Positions 43,865 to 55,265 of a stretch of DNA of 64,000 bases are shown here, one piece after another. The notes beneath the pieces were generated by a model. It saw only the letters and a program-made list of their open reading frames with translations. It ran no database searches and was not told the origin of the DNA. Each line of letters begins with the position of its first letter. The stretch's first letter is position 1. This stretch comes from Craterostigma plantagineum. Taxonomy: Eukaryota; Streptophyta; Magnoliopsida; Lamiales; Linderniaceae. The DNA lies in the NCBI GenBank assembly GCA_027422505.1, contig JAPQWV010001053.1, positions 62,001-126,000 of the forward strand, written 5' to 3'. The translations under genes were made by a program, and so were the position numbers.

Positions 43865-46239
43865 GAATATAGGGACTAAAAATATGAAGAGGCCAAAAGA
43901 ATAAAAATGGCCAAGTCGAATATTATGGCCCAAATGAATAGGGAAACCTAAGTTGGTATAAATTAAATAAAAGGTGCTAAAATAATATGGCCCAAGTGAA
44001 ATTCATCTTAGCCCAAACGATTATTCCCTAACTAGTAAGGAAAGCCACGTAGGGCTTGGTCACTTCACTAACTTTGAGGAGAAAATTAATCATTGCAATG
44101 ATATATATACATGAAAGGAAAATAAAAAGGGACTAAGACCATTTGGGACGTGAGAAGCACGAGGAGCTAAACGAAAGGAGATGAAAGAAAATAGGAAGAA
44201 AAAAGAACGAAGGTGGCGATCGAAGCAGAGAAGATTTCCCACAAGCCTTATTCGATTTTCAACCTAGGAACTAATTCCAAACATAAGCTAAGGAGGTAAG
44301 AACCTTATCTAGCGTATAAATCTCCTACTAGCTTATGTATTTCACATATTATATGGTTTGAGAAATTTTCATTAAGCCGAAGCAAGCAGAGACGAAGGAG
44401 AAGTAGAATTCGGGCAAGTTCAAGCTGATTTCAACCTAGAAAATAAATCAAATACAGCTAAGGACATGAGGTAGGTGGTTTTTAAACCCATACAACCCGT
44501 ATTATTTTTGTAAAAGAGCTTAGAATTCGGATGACAGGTCATCCGAGTTCAAAAGGATTTATTTTACGATTTTCAGAATTTTCGAGGTGTGCTTAATGTG
44601 TTATTGTGCTCTTCGAACTCAAAATATTTGTTCTGTATCTTGATGGTGTGCTTATATGATGAAAAGGTTAGGGTTTTATTAGGAGTTTTGCATGAACAGT
44701 AGTGTTCCTCGATTGAACAGTGGCTTTCGCGAGAAATTTTAAGTGATTTCGGGCTGATTTATTTCGCAAGCCTCTTTTATTTCACGAATTCAAACATATT
44801 ATTTGAATATAATGTACACGAAGAGATTCAAATAAGCTACTCGAATAAAAGATTTTAAAAATGAACAGGGAGTCGGGCGAATGTGATTTCGGGTCGCGAA
44901 ACTACTTTGTGGGCCCAAAGGTTTTCGATGTGTGAGTGCAACATGTTTTTGCGGGCCAGAGTTCGGGCTTCGCGGGATGGAGCTGTTCGCAAGTTGTGCG
45001 ATAGAGCCGGGCCGACATCACTTTCGTGGGGTGATTCCTGTGAGTGGCGTCGGGCTTCCCACGGGCTTAAACCAGATTTCGCAGGTCAGATCCAATGATT
45101 TGCAAACTCGGCGAAGGTTTCGCAAATTCGAGCACTGACTCGAAGTTTAGCGGGTTGACCAGTGTTTTAATCGTGGGATGGGGCGATTCGCGAATTTGGG
45201 CTTTGACCAAACTTCGTTATGTTGGCCAACAGATTTAATTTTGGGCATTGCCCTATTTCTCAGGCCCAACTATTTTACATAAAATTATTTTCGGCCCAAC
45301 TCAGTTTTAAATTTGAATATTTTTATACTTTGGAATTTTGGGTCAAATTTTAATAATTTAAGGTAATTTTGGATTTTAAAACGTTCGTCCTAGCTTGATA
45401 GTTGCACGAGATAGGTGATACGTGTTACGTGTGATTGAATTATGTGTGCATTTCAGACATGCACGTGAGAGGTGATGATACCGTATTTATACGGAGACGC
45501 CTTACGGTGTCGGACGAGTGGGGTAGAGTGACTGTTATTGGTCGTCAGGGTTGGACTCAATTGGGCACTTGGTGGGAGATAGGGTTTGCGACACCTATCT
45601 ATTCGGGATTGAGCCACCCGAGGTGTGGAGCACCGGATATATAATTGGCTCAGGAACGGCAGACAGATGTGAGATTCCTGTCTACTCGGGTTAGTGGTAC
45701 ACTACTCGGTGAAAACCGTCGGGTTGACATTGTGTGCGGAGAGCGACCTGGCGCGGCCAGCAGTGGGCTACCGCATGATTACGGTGTACTTTGCCATTGC
45801 GCGAGTGGGTGCCGAGTCTAGCCCAGGGCCCTGTTATGTGTTGAGATGTGACGTAGGTTCGAGCGCATATTATTATGATGTGAGGATTTGGGATTGGGTT
45901 GAGTGCACGCACGCATTGCATGCTTTTAGTACCACCTACTACGCAATTTTGCTCAGGGTTTTATTTTTGTAGGTAAGATCGAGCCCGACACCGATGATGT
46001 TAGGGTGAGCTGTAGGCTGGCTGGCAGCGGTGACTCCACGAGCTTTTGAGGGCTGTGCAGTACTTGCGACACGACCTGTGGAGAGGCGTAGGATAGTCGG
46101 GTTTAGATTTTTCGGGCTCCGGCCCATTGTATAGTGACGTGTTTTATAAACCCGAGTATAATTTATATATGTACATGATTTCCTTTAAGAAAGATTTTGA
46201 TAAATTAGGTCCTCCGCGACTTTCATTGCGGAAATCTGC
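43865..46239. repeat. LTR-like non-coding sequence after LINE C, unclassified
   Basis: It continues the target interrupted by LINE C (duplication at 43865-43879) and has no gene. 44740-45210 contains a weaker set of GCGAA and related words (tttcgcgagaa, ttcgcaagc, tttcacgaattc, cggcgaaggtttcgcaaattcg, gattcgcgaatttggg). 45560-45960 has open frames on both strands without motifs. The end near 46200-46270 (gcggaaatctgcc...agtagggtcgccgcag) is not recognised. It probably represents one or two more decayed LTRs. Confidence 0.4.
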
Positions 46240-46688
46240 CAATTAAATTAATTAGGAAGTAGGGTCGCCGCAGAACCTTAGATCAAAGAGGGCTTTGATG
46301 GAGTTTACTTCGAAGCCTCGACTGTCATTGGTACCCCCTCAACCCGATTTGTTGTTGCATGGGTCAGCGGGCCAGATGTTGTCTTGATGACGATTTCTGG
46401 TTGCCGGGCTTAGACCGCCAAGTAGGGATGTCCAAGGTATTGAACTAACTCATGTAGACATGGAGTGTAGTTAGGTAATTTGCCTCGTCTCCGTTCTATC
46501 ATATAATCGAGTTTAGTGGCTTTGACATAGACCATGACTATCACTCGATTGGGACACAGCTGAAGGGTTTATACGTAGTACTATAATCTATAGTAAGGTT
46601 CTGCAGTAAAGACTGGATCGAAATTTGCACTCAAATCGGGTTACGGTACGGTACTACGGGATTGGCTAGGTAACTATCGCACTCTTGG
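46240..46688 (+). repeat. LTR fragment, family X, left part (cut by LINE D)
   Basis: It is collinear with 4790-5490: ttgttgcatgggtcagc near 46350 versus ctattgcatggatcagc near 4831, aactaactcatgtag at 46443 versus 5263, and gggacac-tgaagggtttatacgta at 46550 versus 5365. It breaks at the LINE D duplication ACTATCGCACTCTTGG (46673-46688) and resumes at 61391. Confidence 0.7.
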
Positions 46689-46878
46689 GGAACATCAATT
46701 CCACTAGTCGAGTGCAGTTTCGGTTCCTAGGTTGGCGAAAGAAACCCTAATAGCGAATTTTCAAGTTTTTTTGCTCGATCTTCACTTCATTCACCGTCGT
46801 TTTCGACCATCATCCATCCCTGGTGGCCAGCCTGTTTCGGGAGTTTTACTACTGTGTGCAGGTAGGGTTTTGTGTGCT

Positions 46879-47854
46879 ATGGAGGATGATCCATCGATCA
46901 CGGCAGCAACTTCTGATCGCGACCAGACGGTGATAGGCGACGTCGCACCGAAGCAAGCGTCTGCTCTACCAGACCTGGCGGCTTTATGCGCCGTCTACCC
47001 GGAGTTTGCGGCCTGCTTCGACGAGTCACGATTCTGCGGGCTGATCACCCGTGTTCATGGGCCTGCTGGAAAGGATTGCGGGGCTGGGTGTGGGATTGAT
47101 GGCGTGTCTAATGCAACGATTCAGAGTGGCAATCGGCAACTAGTGACTGCAAGGGATGGGTCGACGGCTAGGGCTTCATCTGTGGAGGTTGATGGCGCGA
47201 CGGCTAGGGTTTCTGATCAATCTGTTGCAGCTGTGGCTACGTGTCTGATTGGTGGGGGGACCATCCCGTCTGCGGGGCGCGTGGATCTGATACGGTGGGA
47301 GCGGCCGCGTTCGTGGGACGCAATGGCTAGGCCACAATCTGGGCCGAGTATGGCGGGGGGACAAATTGGGCCTAGGGTTTCGCTGGGATCTCCACCTATA
47401 CGTGCCGGCATTGCTGTTCCGCTTAAGGGGATCCAACGTAATCATAACCGGCGACAACAAAGGGGCCGACCAGGTACTCCACCACCTCTGCGTATGACGG
47501 CACGACGTTTTGTGGATATGGGCTCGGTGACATCTGATGAGCCCGTAGACGAGGAGATTGTCGTCGAAGATAGTGGTGGTGCTGCTAAGCCCGGTACTGT
47601 TAAGGGGCATTCTAGGGTTTGCAGTTCTGACTCCATCGTGGATGCCCGGTCGATGGCTAGGATTCCGCAAATTGACGTGCTGATTGCAGACTCGGCCGCA
47701 CCCATCAAGGCCACTCACTGTTGCATCATCGTCCATCTCTGCTCCCTCGGCGTCGTTTGTTGATGTTGTGGCGGGAAAGGCTACGGCTAAAAAAACTCCT
47801 CAGATTGTGACATCCCATGCTGTGGGTATACAGGACCGGGAGTGAGAGGAGCGC
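46879..47854 (+). pseudogene. LINE D ORF1, N-terminal part
   Basis: ATG 46879 opens MEDDPSITAATSDRDQTVIG, then ALPDLAALCAVYPEFAACFD, a disordered region, RGRPGTPPPLRMTARRFVDM and EPVDEEIVVEDSGG. The frame stops at 47761 after a shift. It continues in another frame (VTSHAVGIQDRE) into the retroposon insertion. The N-terminal block is shared with LINEs B, C and E and is otherwise of unknown function. Confidence 0.85.
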
Positions 47855-47864
47855 AGTCACAGTT

Positions 47865-48577
47865 TTTTTTTGGAAACGTTCACTAAAATATGAAAGAAAC
47901 AGGAGTACATGTTGTGCGTACATGATGACGCTCATGACGCAAGAAGCGGTAACGAAACATCCGACCAGCAAGCACATCAACAAACCGGAAAACAACCCAG
48001 ACCCCAACAAGGTCCCAAACAGGACCATGCCAACCAAAAGTATAGTCAACGCAAAAATGCAAAAACAGAGAGGCAGCGAAGGTGTCATAATCCTTCTCCA
48101 ATCAACAGGAACCTGGCACCAGATGTAGTGCCAGCAGGGCAGCCCGGTGACGTGCGGGAAAGGTGCAGGCGCACCAGAAAGATAATTTCCGAGGGGAAAT
48201 ATCAACCTGAGTGAGGAATGCAGAACATGTGTCCGCAGGGCAGGTCGGGAACAGCCGTGGTGACGCCAACTTCTGTTTCTTTCCGCCGAAGACACATCAC
48301 AGCACCCCAAGTGAGGTCCGCCAGCAGCGCACGACACGTTCAGCCCCCAAAGCAGTCCAAAACCTACAAGAAACAAGGGGAAGAAAGAGCAGAGAAGAAG
48401 TAGCGACGAAGGAGAAAGAGAGAAAAAAGAGGCGAGATCCTCCCAAAGAACACGAGCCGTGTCTCCCAGCGTAGCCCATCATCACCAATAAGGAAGAGAA
48501 AGCGAGGCGGGAGCCGCTCAAAAAGGCAACCTGAAAAGCATAGCCACCCAACAAAGCGCCCACACACCTACCAGAGT
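47865..48577 (-). mobile_element. 713-bp retroposon of unknown family, antisense in LINE D ORF1
   Basis: A poly-T at 47863-47871 marks the A-tail of a minus-strand insert. AGTCACAGTT occurs on both sides (47855-47864 and 48578-48587), a clear 10-bp duplication. On its own strand the 3' end reads ...ttttagtgaacgtttccaaaa. A 216-codon frame on the minus strand (48376 to 47726) is hydrophobic, matches nothing I know and runs past the insert into LINE D, so it is probably fortuitous. The 3' stem-loop of LINEs A-E is absent. It could be a SINE-like element or the tail of another LINE family. Confidence 0.8.
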
Positions 48578-48587
48578 AGTCACAGTT

Positions 48588-49650
48588 AGCGCTCGATTAT
48601 GTTGCACCGAAGTCGACGAATGCTGGTATCTCCATTGTGCGCTACATGGTACGTGGCAAAGCAAGGGCTAGCAAGGTGGGAGTATACCTTGGTTGGTTAC
48701 TTCCTTGGGCCACCATACTTTCCATTCGTAGACCGATTTGTGAGCGCACGATAGACTGGGTTGGTGGTGGTTCGAGCCACAATGGATTTTTTCATTTTCG
48801 CTTCGAATCGGCCACGGCTATGAATGATGCGTTGGATGGTGGCCCGTGGCTCTTGCAAGGCCAACCACTGTTATGGGAGGTGTGGCGTATAGGTATGTCG
48901 CTGGAAAGGAAAGATCTCGTAGAGGTTCCCCGTCGAGTGAAACTGTGAAATGTGCCAAGTGAATTTTGGACTAAAGCGTGGTTGGGTGTGGTAGCTAGTG
49001 GTATTGGGAGGCCTCTGTTTGCTGATGGGATTACGGCCAAAGGGGAGCGTATCGTCTATGCGCGTGTTTGCATTATGAAAATCGCTTGAGACACCGTTTG
49101 TTGAGAAGGTGGAAATCGAGATCCCAACTGTCAAAGGATGTATGTCTAGTACAGTTTTGGTGAGGGTTGATTATGAATGGAGGCCGACAAGGTGTGGCCT
49201 GTGTGAGACATGGGCCCATGGGGACACATAGTGTCCCAAGCGGCAACCAAGGTCGGCACCTGTGCGGCAACCTAATCCGTCGGGTCCGAGTTCACGGAAA
49301 CAACCGACAGCTGTTACGGCAGCCCTTCCCCACGTTAGTGGCGGTTCAAGATAGACCACGTAATGAATGACATCCTCGTGATCATTCACGACAGGGTCGT
49401 GCCAGGGTTCCCCAAGCTGAGTGGTGACAAATAGGTGCCCATGTCAAGGCGGTGCAGATAGCACCGAGCATGGCGAATCCAAGACCGGATTAGTCTGCCC
49501 ACACTAGGCCACAGGCGTCCTCGTCTGGCCTTTACCGTCCACGTCGCTCCGTCAATGAAGAGCAATCTGATCACAACTCCTTTGCGTTGTTACGAGTTTT
49601 GAATGAGGAAGAGGATGTTGCTACGGTTTCACACGCTACGGGCCCTAAAG
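48588..49650 (+). pseudogene. LINE D ORF1, C-terminal part (DUF4283, CCHC)
   Basis: It resumes after the retroposon. The DUF4283 region reads VGYFLG, GFFHFRFES, GGPWLLQGQPLLWEVW, MSLERKDLVEVPRRVKL (stop at 48946) and GIGRPLFADGITAKGERI. The knuckle near 49190-49232 reads C-GL-C-ETWA-H-GDT(stop)-C, keeping all four ligand codons but with a stop just before the last Cys. The C-terminal HNSFALLRVLNEEED lies at about 49570-49615. Confidence 0.82.
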
Positions 49651-49681
49651 CTAATGGAGCCCGACCTGGGGCTCATTCATA

Positions 49682-50738
49682 ATACCGTTGGTTCTTGGAA
49701 TGTGCGTGGTCTTAACGACAAGACCACAGGAGGGCGGTGGGGGATTGGATTGCGCGTGGGGGGTTGCGCATTATTGGTCTTTTGGAGACACGAGTGGCTA
49801 CGTCCAATGCAGGCCACATTTAAGAAGGTGGCCGCGTTGGGCCTGGTTTATTACTATGATGATGCACCTACTACTCGCATTTGGGTGGGCTGGGACCCTT
49901 CTTGGCTTCGCGTCACAGTCGTCGCAAAATCTTCTCAGGCTGTTCATTGTCACGTGGAACAGCTTGATACGCGGGAACATTCGTTTATCTCGTTCGTGTA
50001 TGGGAACTCTCGAACTGAGGATACATTGGCACTACGGGACAAGATGATTCAGTTTTCTGCTTTACGTGTTGAGGATGCATGGGTGGTGGCGGGGGACTTC
50101 AACACTATCTTGCATGCGAGTGAGGTACGAGGGGGTGCACCTTAAGTACGGGATATGTCAGATTTTCAGGCGTGTCTCCTACAAGCCGACCTTCTCACCC
50201 TATTGTCGATGGGCCAGGAGTTTACTTGGTATAATCAGCAGCGGCTCTGGCGGGCATCTGGAGGAATGGATCGCATGCTTGGCAACCCACAGTGGTTCGC
50301 TCGGTGGTCAAATACATATTATCGGTGTGAGCTCCCTTCCACATCGGACCATTCTCCATTGTCATTAGGGGGTGTCGGCACCTATATCGCGGGGTGCGAG
50401 TTTCTATTTTGAGAACGTCCTTACTAAGGAGGAGGGCTTCTTGGACCACGTTCAGTGTGTTTGGAGTACTCCCATGTCGGGGTTCCCTATGTTTGTGCTT
50501 GTCCAGCGGTTGATACTGAAGCCCATCTTCATGCACATGCGACGCGCCAAGGGGGATTGCACAGGATTGCACAGGATTACGCAGCGAGATATCCCTAGAG
50601 ATTATGTTTCATGATCTCGAACGACATTGTCGTCATCTCTACGCAAGGGCTGTCGAGGTAGAACATACGGCGTTATCCCAACGGGCGAAGCTTGCTTGGC
50701 TCAAGGATGGCGATCAGTGCTCCTCTTATTTCTTCAGG
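49682..50738 (+). pseudogene. LINE D ORF2, endonuclease and linker
   Basis: It begins NTVGSWNVRGLND. The usual ATG (MLAVGSWNVRG in LINE C) is no longer present. HCHVEQLDTREHSFISFVYGN, AGDFNTILHASEVRGG, EFTWYNQQR, NPQWFARWSN and STSDHSPLSL follow through several frame changes. HTALSQRAKLAWLKDGDQCS and YFFRKVAV come just before the LINE E insertion at 50752. Confidence 0.85.
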
Positions 50739-50751
50739 AAGGTTGCGGTTC

Positions 50752-53390
50752 AGAATTTCTCCAAAAAAACGTTGAAGGTTAGGAAGTATTGAATTTCTCT
50801 CTCTAAGATACGCTCTCTAACAAACCCTAAGTACCCATCACCTTCCACCACCGTCCAAGACCCCAACCCGCAGCCGACAACCTCACCGCCGCCTTGACAG
50901 TCGTCGGAGAACCCCCGACCACCCTCCCTCGTCGGGTTCAGACGGCGATGGAAGGGCAATTAATCTTTCGCGAGTTCTTCGTCCCACAACCTTTCGTTGT
51001 CTTCAACCTCCCATATCTCCTTTGATGTCGCCTCCCATGGCTTCAGCTAGCTCGATGGGATCTGAGCCGAATTACGCCGCGCTGAAGAGGACAATACCGG
51101 ACTTTTCGGATAGGTTTGACATGGTGGCCTTTGAGGCCCTCGTTTCGCGCGTTCGGGGTGGCGCTAGTGACCCCAGCCCCAAAGCAGCCAATACGCCGTC
51201 GTTGCACGGGTCTGCCGATATGGTCGCCTGGCCTACCACACCGACCGTGCCTTTACCGCCTAAGAAAATGCACCGTCACAAGCGCTACACGACCAAAATC
51301 GAGCCGCTGTGCAACTCTCAGGATGATCAACATCCACCCCTCCGCCGGGGAACGCCGCCGCATTTTGCCAAAGGTTCTCATGGGAATGTTCAACCTGGCA
51401 TCTCCGACCTGCGCGACTCCGACCAGTCGTCGTCAGATGAGGCGGCGCATCACTATCCTGGCTCCCTTAGGGCTTCAAACACCTCAACAAATGGGCCTAG
51501 GGTTCCCATGGCTGAGGCCCAATCTACACCTGGGGCCGCATTTTGCCAAATGAGCCGCATTTTGCCAATATCACTGGGCCGGCCCAGAAGATCCCTGCTA
51601 TCTCTTTTGGGCTCTGTGCTGTCATGGGCAAGCTAACTAGCCCTACTAGGATTTTTCTATTGGGGCGGCTCATTCTCCACCTGGGCCCACTATTACTGGG
51701 CCGACCAAGAACACTAGCCCATCATGGGCCTCCTCTATTGGGCCATCTAGGGCCTCCTCTAATCGTGACATGGGCTTGGCGATGACGGCTTTGGGCACAG
51801 GGTCGACGTTGAAAACGTGTGCCGATGTTGCGGTGGAGGCGAATGCCACTGGGCCGGAGGGCTTCCCCAACGGGCAGAGGCCTGTGGCTTCTACCAGGGT
51901 GGCCCTTAACTCTTCCGCCCCCGGTCCGCTCGCGAAGAATGCGACAGTCGGCCATGACTTTCAGCCCCGTCCCTTTCTACTGCTACAGCGCAGGGGCCTA
52001 CATCCACGCGTAGTCCTTCGCTGGCGACTGACGGCACACCAGAACAGCACCACAGCCTCGGGGCGGCGCACCAACCTGCACTCCCATACCCCGGTCCGTC
52101 TTTCTTCGATGTTGTTATTGGCACTAACAGCAACCGGTACTCACTAGCAGTGGAGGGTCACCTAGCTCGGCTCGACTTCCTCTATCTTACACGGCGCCCA
52201 CTATCGTTGATGGTATTGCAGCGGCTCGGCCCTCTTGGGAAGTTCCTCAACAAGGCGTCACTCGGTGGGAACACACGCTTGTCGGGTATTTCCTTGGGAA
52301 GCGACCGTTCTTCCCACATGTGGAACGCTATGTCAGGTCTATTTGGAAGAACCTTGTCGAGGTTAGATCGACGATTAATGGATTTTTCATATTCCGATTT
52401 AGCTCGGAGGAGCGGCTGCCGTGGCTGTGGAAGGCGGTCCGTGGCTCATACAGGGACAACCACTCTTTCTCGAGAAGTGGCGTACGGGATTCTCCTTTGG
52501 AAAGAAACCGCACTCGACTGTTCCGCTTTGGGTTACACTCCAGAACGTCCCAACGGAATTTTGGACACAAGCCGGTTTTGGAATCGTTGCAAGTGTGCTT
52601 GGCCTCTATTTACGGACGCTATGACGGCTCGTGAGGAACGCCTTGAGTATGCTAGGGTGTGCATTGAAATTGGCCTGGCGGACCCTTTGGTTGAGCGGTT
52701 CAATGTCCACATCCCAACTAAGGATGGTGGCTCCTCGGGTGTCGTGCCCACTAGTGTTGAATATGAGTGGCGGCCTCATAAGTGCTCATCATGTGACTCA
52801 TGGGCCCATAGTACCGCGGCTTGCCCTACCAACCGGCCGAAACCACCACCTAAGAGCTCAGCCAAGAAACACACTCACATACAGGCGCCACGGCCGCCAA
52901 CGCCAACTACGGTGGCGCCACCTAGTCGAGAAGGCAATCGCTTGGTTGACAAAGAAAAAGTCATTGTTACTAAGGCGGCCAACGTGGATGGCCTTGATGG
53001 GGACGGCAAGAAACGCACCTCTACTCGTAATCTCGAACATGATAAGCATTCGAGTAGACCTAGCATAGACAAAAGCCTCCATTAGCAAGGTTGTTGGGAC
53101 ACCCTACCCTTACGCCGATCGCAACATGTTTGAGGTTCTAGCTAATCTCAAGACGACGAACAATGCCGCAGATATTACTATTGCTAGCCCTCACATTGAC
53201 GTTGGATGATACGGCATGGAAATGTACGGTTGTCTTGGTTTGTTGTTGCCGTTTGGGGTTGTGTTTGCTATGTCCTAGGGACCTGTTTCTTTTTTCCTTG
53301 GATGTGAGCTGGTAGCCTGTTACCGGTGGGTTATGTGCTCTCTGAGCGGATCCTGTGTACTTTTTATTTAGTGACCATTTCCAAAAAAAA
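50752..53390 (+). mobile_element. LINE E: ORF1-only LINE derivative (HAL1-like), 2639 bp
   Basis: It is flanked by a perfect 13-bp duplication AAGGTTGCGGTTC (50739-50751 and 53391-53403) and ends in an A-run (53383-53390). Its order is 5' UTR (50752-51024), ORF1 (51025 to about 53209), about 35 bp resembling the start of ORF2, and directly a family 3' UTR with stem-loop CTGGTA-GCCTGT-TACCGG (53309-53326). Endonuclease, RT and zf-RVT sequence is wholly absent. Both duplications sit at the true ends, so it moved as a short element and was not deleted in place. Compare HAL1 elements of mammals, which are L1s that lost ORF2. Confidence 0.88.
51025..53209 (+). pseudogene. LINE E ORF1 (DUF4283, CCHC)
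   Basis: ATG 51025 opens MSPPMASASSMGSEPNYAAL, followed by IPDFSDRFDMVAFEALVSRV, aligned to the ORF1 N-terminal block of LINEs B-D, then RRGTPPHFAKG. After frame changes DUF4283 reads GYFLGKRPFFPHVERYVRSI (about 52276), NGFFIFRF, GGPWLIQGQPLFLEKW (52433) and EFWTQAGFGIVASVLG. The frame then shifts to MTAREERLEYARVCIEIGLA and the intact knuckle C-SS-C-DSWA-H-STAA-C (52783-52824). The C-terminal NMFEVLANL ends at TGA 53207-53209, where an ATGA string overlaps the would-be ORF2 start. Confidence 0.85.
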
Positions 53391-53403
53391 AAGGTTGCGG
53401 TTC

Positions 53404-55036
53404 GGCGAGCGACTACGTATCATTTCGCTGGAAAGCCCAACTGGCGAACTACTAGATACTCCAGAGGTGGTGGAAGGGGAGCTGCTTGGGTTTTATCGGG
53501 GATTACTTGGCACATCCGCACGATCGACACCTGTTGACCTGGCTGAGGTACAGGGGGCCGTTACGCGTACGCTTCCCCAGTGCGTCCTTAGACATGGTCC
53601 ACCCAGTTGACGACATGGAGGTGAAATAGGCGCTCTTCTCTATGGGGGATGAGAAAGCGTCGAGTCTTGATGGCATACAGTCGCTTTCTTTAAAGCGGCT
53701 TGGGGGACTGTGGGCCCTGATGTGACACGAGCGACGCAGGATTTCTTTGCTACGGGCTGCCTCCTAAAGGGGCTTAATAGTATGCTTATTACACTCATAC
53801 CTAAGTGCGAGGCACCGCGTTCGTTCGACAGACTTTCGACCCATATCGTGCTGAAACGTCTTATTACAAGATCATCTCGAAGGTTTTGGCGAACCTGTTG
53901 AAGCCAGTGCTGGGAGGGCTGGTCCACGCATCGCAGACGGCATTTATACCTGGAAGGCGCATTAGTGATAACATACTTCTGGCACAGGAACATTGCCTTG
54001 GGTACGCGAGCAAAGGCCGACCGCCGCGAGCTATGCTTAAGGTTGACCTGGCCAAGGGCTACGACAAGGTTGAATGAAGCTTTTTATTGGCGACGCTTCA
54101 GGCGATGAGATTCTACCCACGATTTATTGAGTGGATAAGGACCTGCTTGACGACGCCCACCTTCTCTCTCAACCTGAACGGGCGATCGGCGGGGTTCTTT
54201 GCTGGCAAGAAAGGAATTCGCCAAGGGAATCCTATTTCACCCTACCTGTTCACATTAGTCATGGAGGTGCTCCACGGTCTAGTGGAGAGTCATATTTAGG
54301 CGGAACCGAGGTTTCGCTATCATTGTCGTTGCGAGTCCACTTCACTGCCTATGTTGGTCTTTGCAGATGATCTCCTCCTATTCTGTCATGGTGATCCTAT
54401 TTCTGTAGGGGTGTTGAAGGGAGCTTTGATGGAGTTCTCTCACCTGTCTGGGTTGCATCCTAATCCTGACAAGAGTGAGATGTACCTCTCACGGAGGGCG
54501 GAGTGCCTCAAAGGATAGCTCCAGGCTCTGATGGGATTTCGTGAAGGTCGCTTCCCTGTGTGCTATCAAGGGGTCCCGCTGATTGCTTCACGTCTGACGA
54601 TCAGTGATTGTGCACCACTGTTGCAGCGAGTGGATGCGCGCCTTGGTTCCTGGCTCAATCAGTCATTGTCGTACGCGGGCAGGGTGCAGCTAATTAAGTT
54701 CGTTCTTCAAGCATTACACGTCTACTGGTCAGGGGTCTTCTTACTGCCCAAGGGTATGATCCGCGCCCTGGAAGCGAGATTTCGCCGGCTCTTGGGGGGG
54801 GGATGCCTCAGCCAAGGTTGCTTGGGATGACGTGTGTTTGCCAGTTGCTGAGGGAGGCTTGGGTCTTCGCTCGGTCGTACGGATAATAGGGCGATTCTGG
54901 TCCAGCTACTATGGAGGGTGATCACCCGGGCTGCTGACTCGATGTGGGTGGAGTGGATGGATAGTACACGACTGCATGCACGATCACTGTAGACCATCAC
55001 TATTTTGGCCAACATTGCAGGGAGCTGGAGGAAGCT
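53404..55036 (+). pseudogene. LINE D ORF2, RT part between LINE E and LINE F
   Basis: It resumes as GGCGAGCG... with SLESPTGELLDTPEVVEGEL-type codons over two frames. The RT follows: FFATGCLLKGLNSMLITLIP, IISKVLANLLKPVLGGLVHA, SQTAFIPGRRISDNILLAQ, MLKVDLAKGYDKVE (then TGA for W), GIRQGNPISPYLFTLVMEVL, and the catalytic FADDLLLF near 54361. DCAPLLQRVDARLGSWLNQS and YWSGVFLLPKGMIRALEARF follow. It is cut in SWRKLMQ by LINE F at 55046. Confidence 0.88.
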
Positions 55037-55265
55037 GATGCAATTTTTTTTTGGGGTAAACATTTCAATAAAAGAAAGAAAGGTCTTACAACAGCATCAA
55101 AAGCCGATGCACCAATGGAAAAGCATGATCGCAGACATCAACAAATCAGCAACAAAGTAACAAACATAACAATATCGACGAAGGCTATCATGGAGGCCAA
55201 GCGATGTGCCACATTCGGCGCATGGCCTGCAGCTGTATTGTATATCGTGGCGACGTACTCCGCAG

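Noticed and set aside
45435..45972. Overlapping plus- and minus-strand frames of 69-92 codons
   Set aside because: No motif, no start context, and located in LTR-like sequence.
47726..48376. 216-codon minus-strand frame with hydrophobic stretches, as a membrane protein gene
   Set aside because: It spans the junction between the 713-bp retroposon and LINE D ORF1, has no recognisable family, and part of it is antisense to real ORF1 codons.
52150..52600. N-terminal half of the 311-codon frame at 52150-53085 as a protein
   Set aside because: In this stretch the conserved DUF4283 peptide is in the other two frames. Only the part from about 52600 on is genuine ORF1 sequence.
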